Assembly (NCBI GenBank): GCA_030765505.1
Contig: JAVCCL010000026.1
Span: 1 to 34,678 of the forward strand
Direction of reading: 5' to 3'
Origin: Candidatus Kaelpia imicola
GTDB taxonomy: Bacteria; Omnitrophota; Gorgyraeia; Kaelpiales; Kaelpiaceae
DNA: 34,678 nt
Shown: one piece after another, positions 9,185-16,614 of the stretch
Numbering within the stretch: the stretch's first letter is position 1
How the letters are laid out: every line of letters starts with the position of its first letter
Position numbers and translations under genes: made by a program
Notes under the pieces: generated by a model
Told to the model about the DNA's origin: nothing
Database searches by the model: none
Seen by the model: only the letters and a program-made list of their open reading frames with translations

Positions 9185-9223
9185 TTCTGTCAATAGCCGG
9201 GCAGTGAATAAGGAGATAATACC

Positions 9224-9700
9224 ATGAAAAATTACGTATTATCGGTTTTGGTTGAAAATAAGGCAGGAGTTCTTGCGCGCGTATCAGGGCTTTTTAGCGC
9301 CAGAGGCTTTAATATTCGTTCTTTAGCTGTTGCTGAGACAGACTCTCCATCGGTATCGCGTATGTCTTTGGTTGTTAATGCTGATGAGAAGACATTTGAG
9401 CAGGTAAAAAAGCAGCTCAATAAATTAATAGATGTTGTGGCTGTGCAAGATTTTACAAAAAAAGATTTCTTTGACAGAGAACTGTTGCTTATAAAGTTAC
9501 GGTATACATCTCAGAGCCGCTCTCATATCATAAAGATTATAGAGTTGCTTGAGGGTAAGATATTACATGTCGGTACCAAGGTAATCTGTATTGAGGTTGT
9601 TGGAGACAAAGAGAGAGTTGCTACATCTTTGCAGCTTTTAAAGCCGTACGGCATAAAAGAGGTTATGAGAACCGGTGTCGTAGCTATAGGAAAAGAGTGA
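9224..9700 (+). CDS. ilvN: Acetolactate synthase, small regulatory subunit
   Basis: A 158-residue regulatory subunit that activates IlvB and mediates valine feedback. The N-terminal ACT domain covers about 1-75 ([26 protein letters not shown]), and the C-terminal ALS small-subunit domain covers about 83-158 ([26 protein letters not shown]). An AAGGAG site at 9210-9215 lies 8 nt before the ATG. So this internal gene uses Shine-Dalgarno initiation, unlike ilvB. Its stop is followed directly by the ilvC ribosome site. Confidence 0.96.
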   Translation: MKNYVLSVLVENKAGVLARVSGLFSARGFNIRSLAVAETDSPSVSRMSLVVNADEKTFEQVKKQLNKLIDVVAVQDFTKKDFFDRELLLIKLRYTSQSRSHIIKIIELLEGKILHVGTKVICIEVVGDKERVATSLQLLKPYGIKEVMRTGVVAIGKE

Positions 9701-9711
9701 GGAGGTTAAAA

Positions 9712-10698
9712 ATGGCTAAGGTATATTATGATAAAGACGCAAATCTGGCGTTTATAAAAAAGAGAAAAGTTGCTATTATCGGCTATGGTGCCCAAGGCAG
9801 GGCTCAGGCCTTAAATTTACGTGACAGCGGAGTTGAGGTTATAATAGCGGAGTTAAAGAAATCTCCTAATTATAAAATTGCTCTTAAGGACAAGTTTAAA
9901 CCGGTAACTGCAGTTGAGGCGGCGAAAGAAGCAGATATTATACATATGCTTGCTCAGGATCATATTCAGGCTGCTATATATAAGAATATTAAGCCATACT
10001 TAGAGAAGGGCAATGCAATAAGCTTTTCGCACGGTTTTAATATTCATTTCTCACAGATTATCCCGCCTGATTATGTCGATGTCTTTATGGTTGCACCTAA
10101 GGGCCCTGGAACACTCGTTCGTGATATGTATCTAGAGAGAAAAGGTGTACCTAATTTAATAGCAATATATCAGGATGCAACAGGCAAAGCAAAGAAGCTT
10201 GCCCTGGCTTTTTCCAAGGCTATAGGCGGTACGCGTGCAGGAGTTATTGAGACAACATTTAAGGAGGAGACAGAGACAGATCTCTTTGGTGAGCAGGCTG
10301 TTCTCTGCGGTGGAGCAACAGAGCTTGTTAAAGCAGGATTTGACACTTTGACTTCTGCGGGTTATCAGCCTGAGATTGCATATTTTGAATGTTTACACGA
10401 GTTAAAACTCATCGTAGATTTAATCTATAAGCATGGTATTCAAAAGATGAGATATGTTATATCAGACACTGCCGAATACGGAGATTATACCCGCGGCAAA
10501 CGTGTTATAGACGCAAAAGTTCGCCGTGAGATGAAAAAGATCTTAAAAGAGATTCAATCAGGTTCTTTTGCGGAAGAGTGGATTAAAGAGAATAAAACCG
10601 GCAGAAAGAAATTTCTTGCAGATAGAAAGAAAGCAGAGGGAGAGAAGATAGAGAAGGTCGGTTTCAAACTTCGCGAAATGATGCCCTGGATAAAATAG
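9712..10698 (+). CDS. ilvC: Ketol-acid reductoisomerase, class I, with an NADH-type cofactor fingerprint
   Basis: Converts acetolactate to dihydroxyisovalerate by Mg2+-dependent alkyl migration and reduction. ATG at 9712 is chosen for the GGAGG at 9701-9705, giving 328 residues, normal for class I. Metal and active-site residues are present: [28 protein letters not shown] and ISDTAEYGD. The Rossmann motif GYGAQG covers 24-29. Seventeen residues later is Glu47 (VIIAELKKS), where NADPH-type enzymes usually read VGLRxGS. The phosphate-binding Arg position is Leu48. This matches the GxGxxG-x17-(D/E) rule of NAD-binding folds and suggests NADH use. The reaction is certain; cofactor preference is inferred. 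Confidence 0.96.
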   Translation: MAKVYYDKDANLAFIKKRKVAIIGYGAQGRAQALNLRDSGVEVIIAELKKSPNYKIALKDKFKPVTAVEAAKEADIIHMLAQDHIQAAIYKNIKPYLEKGNAISFSHGFNIHFSQIIPPDYVDVFMVAPKGPGTLVRDMYLERKGVPNLIAIYQDATGKAKKLALAFSKAIGGTRAGVIETTFKEETETDLFGEQAVLCGGATELVKAGFDTLTSAGYQPEIAYFECLHELKLIVDLIYKHGIQKMRYVISDTAEYGDYTRGKRVIDAKVRREMKKILKEIQSGSFAEEWIKENKTGRKKFLADRKKAEGEKIEKVGFKLREMMPWIK

Positions 10699-10727
10699 CA
10701 GTATTAAAAAATCTGGATTTTAAAGTT

Positions 10728-10760
10728 AAGTGCAGTATCTTTAACAATACTGCACTTTTT
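10728..10760 (+). terminator. Intrinsic terminator after ilvC
   Basis: A perfect 11-bp stem, AAGTGCAGTAT at 10728-10738 pairing with ATACTGCACTT at 10747-10757, closes an 8-nt loop and runs into a T tract at 10756-10760. It ends the ilvBNC transcript 30 nt after the stop codon. Confidence 0.85.
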
Positions 10761-10904
10761 ATATTAGCAGCATTATAGTTGAAGATAGCGGGGTATAGTT
10801 TTATATTTTTAAGTGAGATTTAAGCTTTATTTATAAGTTTGCATGAATGCTGCTCTGTAGATTATTTGTTCAATTCTCAGCCTTGTAGCTGTCAATAAAA
10901 TTAA

Positions 10905-11804
10905 TTAAAGATTGATATTTTCCGAACTAGAGCTACTGTTGTTTTTAAAATCAGATTCAGTTTCTAATGGTATTTTTATAGGCTTAGCATTTAGTTTAAT
11001 TACTTTATATATTAGCATGATGTAAATAGTGCTGTATAATACCCAACTTAAAGGTGCTTTTAGGTTTAATGTTTGCAAGATTATAGATAGAGTGGTAGGA
11101 GGCACTAAGGCGTATATCCCTATATTTAGAAGCTGTTTGTATCTAAGGTTTGCATTGAGTCTGTTGTTAAACATTAGACCGAAGATGCTAAAAAAGAAAA
11201 GATGTATTAATTTAGAGAAGAACAGAGTTGCTAAAAGTAGCATTAATAGTATTGGGAAAGCAAATACTGCAAGGCGCTTCATAAGGCGGTTTATAAAATC
11301 AGGTGTTAGGTCAAATTTAAATTCTCCGGAAGATATACTGATCCCTTCTTCGATTGGTGTTATAAGAAGCTCTTCAATATTTTTTAAGTCATAGACCTTA
11401 ATCTCTGATTCAATCTTCTCTTTTTTGGATTTTGTAATCAAATTCTCTTTAGTCAACCCCAGGAGAGATTCTGATTCTCCAAGTATTTTATAGGGGTCGC
11501 TTTCATTTGGTGCGATTATAAGCGAGAACTCTTTCCACTTTTTTTGATATCTTTGGTCCGGTTTTATTGTCACACCGTCTTTAATCTCTATTGCAGGGAT
11601 ATCTGTTATGTTTTTCTCAAGAACTTGCTTTGCTTTGTAGGCAAGGCCAGGAAGCTCTCTATTTACAAATAAGGTTAGCTTAAATGCAAATAAGAAGCTT
11701 ATTAGAAAAGTAAAAAAAAGTAAAAAAGAGATACTCTTTGAGAGTTTTTTGTCTTTTAAGAACTGGTATTTTTGAAGATTGAAGCTATCTGCTATCTCTT
11801 TCAT
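10905..11804 (-). CDS. DUF1189-like integral membrane protein
   Basis: A 299-residue minus-strand protein of unknown function. A basic N-terminus leads into one hydrophobic segment at about 23-48. An extracytoplasmic region of about 135 residues follows, rich in charged residues and containing IAPNESDPYKILG. A cluster of membrane spans covers about 183-285 (FAFPILLMLLLATLFF, IGIYALVPPTTLSIIL, WVLYSTIYIMLIYKVI). The tail is Ser/Asn-rich. This one-plus-several span layout with a central soluble region is that of DUF1189 proteins, which have no settled role. The ATG has a GGAGGT ribosome site. It is transcribed away from the beta-CASP operon, sharing the divergent intergenic region. Confidence 0.7.
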   Translation of the reverse strand: MKEIADSFNLQKYQFLKDKKLSKSISFLLFFTFLISFLFAFKLTLFVNRELPGLAYKAKQVLEKNITDIPAIEIKDGVTIKPDQRYQKKWKEFSLIIAPNESDPYKILGESESLLGLTKENLITKSKKEKIESEIKVYDLKNIEELLITPIEEGISISSGEFKFDLTPDFINRLMKRLAVFAFPILLMLLLATLFFSKLIHLFFFSIFGLMFNNRLNANLRYKQLLNIGIYALVPPTTLSIILQTLNLKAPLSWVLYSTIYIMLIYKVIKLNAKPIKIPLETESDFKNNSSSSSENINL

Positions 11805-11833
11805 GTTATTACCTCCACTTTGAATTTTGAATC

Positions 11834-11863
11834 ATTATATAAGAAATTAACTTAAGATGTAAC
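11834..11863 (-). promoter_or_regulatory. Possible promoter of the minus-strand DUF1189-like gene
   Basis: On the minus strand, TATAAT at 11839-11834 is preceded after 18 nt by GTTACA at 11863-11858 (4 of 6 to TTGACA). The leader of about 20 nt contains the GGAGGT site. Confidence 0.35.
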
Positions 11864-11893
11864 CGCTAAAACTCTCTTTATCCTGACTCTTTA

Positions 11894-11922
11894 TTGATTA
11901 AGCAATTAATAAGAAGTATAAT
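11894..11922 (+). promoter_or_regulatory. Promoter upstream of the 12-codon stub and beta-CASP operon
   Basis: TTGATT at 11894-11899, 17-nt spacer, and consensus TATAAT at 11917-11922. The predicted start near 11929 is followed by AAGGAGG at 11941-11947 and the small ORF at 11952. It is the only clear promoter for the RNase gene at 12022. Confidence 0.6.
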
Positions 11923-11951
11923 ATAAAACATAGATTTAAAAAGGAGGCGAA

Positions 11952-11990
11952 GTGAAACTAGATGTTAAGGCTTTTGGTGTCAGCTGTTGA
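11952..11990 (+). CDS. 12-codon ORF: leader peptide or remnant of a small membrane protein gene
   Basis: GTG start 4 nt after a full AAGGAGG, encoding MKLDVKAFGVSC then TGA. It lies behind a good promoter, 31 nt before the next gene's start. Two readings are possible. It could be a leader or coupling ORF for the RNase gene. Alternatively it could be the stub of a small membrane protein: from memory, some uncultivated bacterial genomes carry roughly 80-100-residue holin-like proteins starting with MKLNVKAF-type sequences, and this would be one truncated by deletion or mutation. The recollection is not verified. Codons 1-12 are otherwise uninformative. Confidence 0.4.
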   Translation: MKLDVKAFGVSC

Positions 11991-12021
11991 CAAAATAAAT
12001 ATTTTACAATTGAGGTGATAG

Positions 12022-13425
12022 GTGGCTATATCTATTAAGTTTTGCGGCGGTGCTCAGACTGTTACTGGTTCAATGCATCTTATATCAACCTCTAAGTCTA
12101 AGATACTTCTTGATTGCGGTCTTTTTCAGGGTAGGAGAGATGAGTATTATAAGGTGAATTCTAAATTTACTTTTAACCTAAACAATATTGATGCCTCTGT
12201 TCTGTCTCATGCTCATATAGACCATTGCGGTAATATTCCAAACCTCGTAAAACAGGGTTATAGAAACTCAGTTTACTGTACCTCGGCTACAAAAAACCTT
12301 TGCCGTTTTATGCTTTTAGATTCTGGTTATATTCAGGGGGAGGATATTAAGTATGTTAATAAGATAAACAAGAGACGTGGATTACCTCCCAGGGAGCCGT
12401 TATATACTCAGAGAGAGGCAAGAAAAGCGTTAAAGCATTTAAGGTCTATTAGTTACCACAGGAATTTTCCTTTAACGAAAGACGTTAGCCTTACTTTTTA
12501 TGAAGCAGGTCATATTCTTGGTTCAGCTATACCTTTGATTGAAATAAAAACAAGAAGAAGACCTATAAGGATAGCCTATGCGGTTGATTTGGGCAGAGTC
12601 GATATGCCGTTGCTTAAAAACCCTGAGATTCCTGGCGATGTGGACTATCTTATGATTGAAGGTACTTATGGAAACAGGGAACATAGCAGTATAAAGGATG
12701 CAGAGGTTGAGCTTGCCAATGCTATAAACAAGACTATAAAGAGGGGTGGCAAGGTTATCATACCGTCTTTTGCTTTAGAGAGGACCCAGATAGTAGTCTT
12801 CTTTATAAGTCAGCTGATGAGAAAGAAGAAGATCAAAAAGATTCCCATTTATGTTGATGGTCCTTTGGCTGTTAATGTGACTGATGTATTTAGAGAGAGC
12901 GCAGACTATTTTGACGTAGAGACCGCTAAAGAGTTTTTAAATAGCGGTGATCCTTTTGGTTATGATAATGTTACTTACGTTAAGGATGTTAGTAAGTCAA
13001 AACAGCTTCACAATGTAACAGAACCCATAATATTGATCTCAGCATCGGGAATGTGTGAAAACGGGAGAATATTGCATCATTTGAAAAACAATATTGAAAA
13101 TCCCAAAAATGCTATAATAGTCATCGGTTTTATGGCAAATAATACCTTAGGTAAAAGAATAGTTGAGAGAGCTAAAACAGTGCGCATATTCGGCAGGATA
13201 TACGAACTTAATGCAGAGGTTATAACAGTCAATGCTTTTAGTTCTCATGCGGACAAGAATGGATTATTAAACTATGTTAGAGGTATAGGTAAAAAAGTCA
13301 AAGGGGTTTTTCTGGTTCATGGTGAAATAGAACAGCTCAAAATGTTAAGGACAGACATAAGGAAGAAACTTAATATAAACCCTCAGATTCCTGCTAAAGG
13401 AGATACCATATATCTTAAGAGCTAA
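12022..13425 (+). CDS. Beta-CASP metallo-beta-lactamase RNase (YSH1/CPSF73-like)
   Basis: A 467-residue RNA hydrolase of the metallo-beta-lactamase/beta-CASP class, which contains bacterial and archaeal exo- and endoribonucleases. The Zn-site motif SHAHIDHCGN gives H63-x-H65-x-D67-H68. Later motifs are EAGHILGSA, the VDLGR acidic motif, the beta-CASP insert (VIIPSFALERTQ, YVDGPLAVNVTDVFR, ISASGMCENGRILHHL), FSSHADKNGLL and FLVHGE. The GTG start is supported by GAGGTG 4 nt upstream. It leads a three-gene run with an EF-Tu-like domain protein and a zinc-ribbon protein. DNA rather than RNA as substrate is possible but unlikely. Confidence 0.9.
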   Translation: MAISIKFCGGAQTVTGSMHLISTSKSKILLDCGLFQGRRDEYYKVNSKFTFNLNNIDASVLSHAHIDHCGNIPNLVKQGYRNSVYCTSATKNLCRFMLLDSGYIQGEDIKYVNKINKRRGLPPREPLYTQREARKALKHLRSISYHRNFPLTKDVSLTFYEAGHILGSAIPLIEIKTRRRPIRIAYAVDLGRVDMPLLKNPEIPGDVDYLMIEGTYGNREHSSIKDAEVELANAINKTIKRGGKVIIPSFALERTQIVVFFISQLMRKKKIKKIPIYVDGPLAVNVTDVFRESADYFDVETAKEFLNSGDPFGYDNVTYVKDVSKSKQLHNVTEPIILISASGMCENGRILHHLKNNIENPKNAIIVIGFMANNTLGKRIVERAKTVRIFGRIYELNAEVITVNAFSSHADKNGLLNYVRGIGKKVKGVFLVHGEIEQLKMLRTDIRKKLNINPQIPAKGDTIYLKS

Positions 13426-13445
13426 GATAGGTAGAGGAGGATTAG

Positions 13446-13817
13446 ATGGCGTTATTTGGAATTTTTAAATCAAAATCTGAAAAAGCTAAAAAGGTGGCGA
13501 TTAAAACCACAAAGAAAAAGACTATCTCCAAGAAGAAGGTTGAGTCAACTAAGCCAGCAAAAAAGGTAAAACCTAAAGAGATTGGCAGGATAACACATTA
13601 TTTTGGTAAGATCTCAGTAGGTATTATCAAGCTTAAGGCCCCTCTTGAGGTAGGCACTAAAATCCATATTAAAGGTGCTAATGATGATTTCAAGCAGACA
13701 GTTAAATCTATGCAGTCCTATCATCAGAGTGTTACTAAGGCCAAAAAAGGGGAAGAGGTCGGAATAAAGGTGTCTAAAAAAGTTCACGAGAATGACAAGG
13801 TTTATATGGTTGAATAA
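13446..13817 (+). CDS. Translation elongation factor-like protein (EF-Tu domain 2-like barrel with basic N-terminus)
   Basis: 123 residues. Residues 1-45 are a lysine-rich, low-complexity region ([20 protein letters not shown]) expected to be disordered and to bind nucleic acid. Residues 46-123 form one beta-barrel-like domain: [59 protein letters not shown]. That resembles domain 2 of translational GTPases and the C-terminal domain of U32 peptidases; stand-alone versions are best known from archaea. There is no GTPase domain. A GAGGAGG site precedes the ATG. Adjacency to a beta-CASP RNase suggests an RNA- or ribosome-linked role, which is inference. Confidence 0.75.
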   Translation: MALFGIFKSKSEKAKKVAIKTTKKKTISKKKVESTKPAKKVKPKEIGRITHYFGKISVGIIKLKAPLEVGTKIHIKGANDDFKQTVKSMQSYHQSVTKAKKGEEVGIKVSKKVHENDKVYMVE

Positions 13818-14125
13818 TGAAAAAGTGTCCTTATTGTTACGAAGAGATTCAAGACGAAGCTATAAAGTGTCGATTCTGCAATGAGTTTTTTAAAAAAAAT
13901 ACTCAAGAGAAGCGATTTTTTAAAACTTCATATTTGGTAATAGCATTTATCTGTTTTGGGCCTTTTGCTCTACCTCTATTGTGGTTAAACCCTAGATTTA
14001 GCAAGAAAAATAAAATTATTGTTACAGCTATTATTCTCGTGTTAAGTTATTTTTTAGGAAAATATTTAGCTCATTCAATTAGCACGACAATCGATTGCTA
14101 TAAGTTTATTTTCTCTCAATTTTAA
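13817..14125 (+). CDS. Zinc-ribbon small membrane protein
   Basis: 102 residues. The N-terminal zinc ribbon has Cys4-x2-Cys7 and Cys18-x2-Cys21 ([19 protein letters not shown]), the form seen in many zinc-ribbon membrane proteins. Two hydrophobic segments follow at about 33-54 and 66-86, separated by a basic loop. The start codon overlaps the preceding stop (TAATG), so translation is probably coupled. Function unknown. It converges with the minus-strand lipoprotein gene. Confidence 0.75.
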   Translation: MKKCPYCYEEIQDEAIKCRFCNEFFKKNTQEKRFFKTSYLVIAFICFGPFALPLLWLNPRFSKKNKIIVTAIILVLSYFLGKYLAHSISTTIDCYKFIFSQF

Positions 14126-14163
14126 AATTAGTGCATTTTTTCAATCAGACTTGATGAAGAAAT

Positions 14164-14592
14164 TTATTCTAGTGCTTCTGGATTACTATAAGTATAGGTG
14201 GCGATATTAACAGTCTTAAAGTTTTTATCGCAAAGGTGAATTTCAACCTGATTGCCATCAAAGACACCTTTTGATATAGTAGCGGCAAACATTGCAGCAT
14301 TTTTAATAAAATCTTTATCGTTGAGAGAGCTTTCGTTAACAACTATACGAAATTGGTATGTATCGTTATCTTTTGTTATCTGCGAGCTGCCTTTAAAATC
14401 TTCATGGAAAAATCCTGCCTCAAACAAATAGTCTCCTAGTCTCTTGGCGTCATCCTTAGTTATTTTTGATGTGTAGTAGAGATCGCTCCCTTTATACTTG
14501 ATGGATCTGCCCCATTCGGAATCTGTTTTGGAGCAAGATAGATTTAATAACAGTAAACAAATGATACATAGATAGTTTAATATTCTATGCAT
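14164..14592 (-). CDS. Small secreted protein, probable lipoprotein, function unknown
   Basis: 142 residues on the minus strand. The N-terminal hydrophobic stretch ends in LLNLSCSK, a near-lipobox with Cys20 as the likely lipidated residue. The match is imperfect, since Leu is at -4 rather than -3. The mature part is charged, with YTSKITKDDAKRLGDYLFEAGFF and a C-terminal IHLCDKNFKTVNIATYTY. A strong AAAGGAGG site at 14597-14604 precedes the ATG. Nothing else is recognised; it lies between the RNase operon and the AsmA-like gene and is divergent from the latter. Confidence 0.7.
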   Translation of the reverse strand: MHRILNYLCIICLLLLNLSCSKTDSEWGRSIKYKGSDLYYTSKITKDDAKRLGDYLFEAGFFHEDFKGSSQITKDNDTYQFRIVVNESSLNDKDFIKNAAMFAATISKGVFDGNQVEIHLCDKNFKTVNIATYTYSNPEALE

Positions 14593-14674
14593 AGATCCTC
14601 CTTTAAGATTACTGCTTCAGCATACTCTATACAGCTGGTTTAAATCAACCTTTTTATCATGTCATTTCTATTGC

Positions 14675-14704
14675 TTGGCAAATCATATTTAGATACAATA
14701 TAAT
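14675..14704 (+). promoter_or_regulatory. Promoter of the AsmA-like/SixA pair
   Basis: TTGGCA at 14675-14680, 18-nt spacer, TATAAT at 14699-14704. The leader of about 21 nt includes AGGAGG at 14721-14726, 6 nt before the ATG, so this transcript has a normal Shine-Dalgarno leader. Confidence 0.55.
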
Positions 14705-14732
14705 CCACAAAATCGATAAAAGGAGGTTAGAG

Positions 14733-15551
14733 ATGGCGAAGCTGTTTAAGGTGTTATTCATTCTCTGTATTTTAGTTCTAGTTTTAATTGGAGCTATGTT
14801 TGTATTTAGAGATCAAGTGGTGAAATTTGTGGTTTCAGCCGGAGTCAAGAAGATAACAGGATTGAGGCTTGATATGGCAGATTTAAATCTAGATATTCCA
14901 GAGACTATTATAAGTATAGAAGGTATGCAGCTTTATAATCCTAGAGGTTATGAAGATAAGCTTATGGTTGATATACCTGAAATCTATATTGATTACGATC
15001 TATCTGCAATATTAAAAAATGATATCCATCTTAAAGAGGTAAGGATCAATCTACGCGAGATGATTGTTGTCAAAAAAAGAGATGGCGAGTTGAATCTCGA
15101 TTCTCTTAAAGTTGTTAAATCGGCAGATAGAGAGCAGGTTGCCGCTAAAGCTAAAGAAGAGAAGCCTGAAGAGAAAAAGAAGACAAACTTCAGGGTTGAC
15201 CATCTTAAGTTAAAAATAGGGCGGGTTATATATAAAGATTATTCCTCCGGACCAAAGCCGGTTATTAAAGAGTATGATCTTAATATCGACGATAGTTATG
15301 ATAATATAACTGACCCACAAGCATTGGCCAGATTGATCCTCGTAAGAGCACTTATCAACACAAATATTGCCAATTTTAAGATTAAGAACCTTCAAAGTTT
15401 AACTGCTAATACACTTAATATGACAATAGGAGAACTTGAAGGCGGCGTGAAGCAGGGAATTGGAATTAGTGAGACGTTAGGAGAGAGCGCGAAAGATATA
15501 ACGGAAAAAGCGGGCCAAGCTATAAAGAATATCTTTAATCTTGGAGAGTAA
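14733..15551 (+). CDS. AsmA-like (DUF748-type) membrane-anchored envelope protein
   Basis: 272 residues. A single N-terminal anchor at about 4-28 is followed by AsmA-type repeats: VVSAGVKKITGLRLDMADLNLDI, IEGMQLYNPRGY, DIPEIYIDYDLSAIL, LKEVRINLREMIVVKKRDGELNLD. A Lys/Glu-rich linker lies at about 130-150 (AKAKEEKPEEKKK), and a second beta-rich segment follows. The tail near 240-272 looks amphipathic and helical. AsmA-family proteins act at the inner membrane/periplasm and are linked to outer-membrane biogenesis and lipid transfer. It leads the envelope block and is followed two bases later by the SixA-like gene. Confidence 0.75.
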   Translation: MAKLFKVLFILCILVLVLIGAMFVFRDQVVKFVVSAGVKKITGLRLDMADLNLDIPETIISIEGMQLYNPRGYEDKLMVDIPEIYIDYDLSAILKNDIHLKEVRINLREMIVVKKRDGELNLDSLKVVKSADREQVAAKAKEEKPEEKKKTNFRVDHLKLKIGRVIYKDYSSGPKPVIKEYDLNIDDSYDNITDPQALARLILVRALINTNIANFKIKNLQSLTANTLNMTIGELEGGVKQGIGISETLGESAKDITEKAGQAIKNIFNLGE

Positions 15552-15552
15552 G

Positions 15553-16008
15553 GTGAGGCTCTACTTGGTTAGGCATGGTGAGGCAGCTTCCGGCGGAGGC
15601 TTAGCAACTGATAGACCTCTATCGAAAGAAGGAATAGGAGAAGTCAAAAGAGTTGCTGATTTTATAAAAATCAAAACCAGTTCTATATGGGTAAGCAATA
15701 GGCTCAGGGCAAAACAGACTGCTCAGATATTCAGGGAATACAGGCTCTCTAATAATCTGATTGAGCGGGATGACTTGGCGCCAAATGACCCTGTAGATGC
15801 TATCTGTTCCGATATAATAGATTATAATGGTGATCTAATGATAGTGGGGCATCTACCATTCCTCTCTAATTTAGCCTCATCTCTTCTATCAGCATCAGGG
15901 GATAGTATCGGTATTGATTTCCATGCAGCATCCATCTTGTCTCTTGAAAGAGAAGATGAAGCATGGTCTCTCTCTTGGTTTCTTAACCCTGATTTAATAG
16001 TCGATTAG
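15553..16008 (+). CDS. SixA-type phosphohistidine phosphatase (histidine phosphatase superfamily)
   Basis: 151 residues from GTG at 15553, preferred because GGAGAG at 15543-15548 is well placed and the fold starts there (RLYLVRHGEA). The catalytic RHG motif has His8. TDRPLSKEGI is the usual second block, and MIVGHLPFLSNLA holds the second active-site His. Length and motif set match SixA, which dephosphorylates histidine phosphotransfer domains. No sensor kinase is nearby, so the physiological target is unknown. It sits between two AsmA-like genes. Confidence 0.85.
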   Translation: MRLYLVRHGEAASGGGLATDRPLSKEGIGEVKRVADFIKIKTSSIWVSNRLRAKQTAQIFREYRLSNNLIERDDLAPNDPVDAICSDIIDYNGDLMIVGHLPFLSNLASSLLSASGDSIGIDFHAASILSLEREDEAWSLSWFLNPDLIVD

Positions 16009-16035
16009 ATTTTAAGTTTTGCTCTTCTATAGCTA

Positions 16036-16065
16036 TTGTAATTTTAGTTGTTATTTTGATAGTAT
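16036..16065 (+). promoter_or_regulatory. Possible promoter of the TPR/AsmA pair, predicted leaderless
   Basis: TTGTAA at 16036-16041, 18-nt spacer, TAGTAT at 16060-16065, then 6 nt to the ATG at 16072. No ribosome site is present. Box quality is moderate. Confidence 0.35.
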
Positions 16066-16071
16066 ATCTAA

Positions 16072-16614
16072 ATGAATAATGTCTTTAAAAGAAGAACTAC
16101 TTTTTTGTATCCATTGACTCTATTTCTTCTCTTGTCTCTAGGCCAAGTTTTTGCAGATAATGCAGATGATATATTTATGCGTGCAAAGAAGTCTGCAAAG
16201 AGAGGGCAGTTGGATTTTGCTTTCTCAGACCTACACTTTTTGGTTGCTTTATATCCAGAGTCTGAACACTATGAAGATTCACTCTTTGCTCTTGGGGAAT
16301 ACTACTACGGTATCGGAGCTTATCATAGTGCTTTGAAAAACTTTAATGAAATTTTGAAGATAAATCCGGAATCGAAAGCGAGAATATTCATAAAAGTATA
16401 TCTTATGGAAATAGCCAAGAAGAGGGGTGATTCAGATAGAGTAAATAAGTTCAAAAAAGAGATAGTAGTTTCTGAGCAGTTAAGCCTTCTCTTTAGGGAT
16501 TTTAAAGAATATAACTATACTTCGGCTTTAACGAGAGAGTATAGAGCAGTATATTTTATTGACAAGATAAAGTTTTTTGTAGATGAAAAATTATTTTCAG
16601 AAATATATTATTAG
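16072..16614 (+). CDS. Secreted TPR protein (BamD/YbgF-like)
   Basis: 180 residues with a signal peptide at about 1-28 (FLYPLTLFLLLSLGQVFA, likely cleavage before DNAD). TPR-like helices follow: ADDIFMRAKKSAKRGQLDFAFSDLHFLVALYPES and DSLFALGEYYYGIGAYHSALKNFNEILKINPES. This arrangement is that of periplasmic scaffold proteins such as BamD or CpoB/YbgF, but no specific orthologue is evident and there is no lipobox Cys. The gene overlaps the next AsmA-like gene by 32 nt, so the two are coupled and probably act in the same envelope process. Confidence 0.75.
   Translation: MNNVFKRRTTFLYPLTLFLLLSLGQVFADNADDIFMRAKKSAKRGQLDFAFSDLHFLVALYPESEHYEDSLFALGEYYYGIGAYHSALKNFNEILKINPESKARIFIKVYLMEIAKKRGDSDRVNKFKKEIVVSEQLSLLFRDFKEYNYTSALTREYRAVYFIDKIKFFVDEKLFSEIYY

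Noticed and set aside
11029-11394. Plus-strand ORF of 121 codons inside the DUF1189-like gene
   Set aside because: Antisense frame without family features or a ribosome site; the minus-strand frame has proper start signals and membrane architecture.
11987-12010. TTGACA and TACAAT just before the beta-CASP gene as its own promoter
   Set aside because: The boxes are only 12 nt apart, too close for a sigma70 promoter.
14117-14163. AT-rich palindrome between the zinc-ribbon and lipoprotein genes as a bidirectional terminator
   Set aside because: AATTTTAAAATT has no GC stem and the following hairpin is mismatched.
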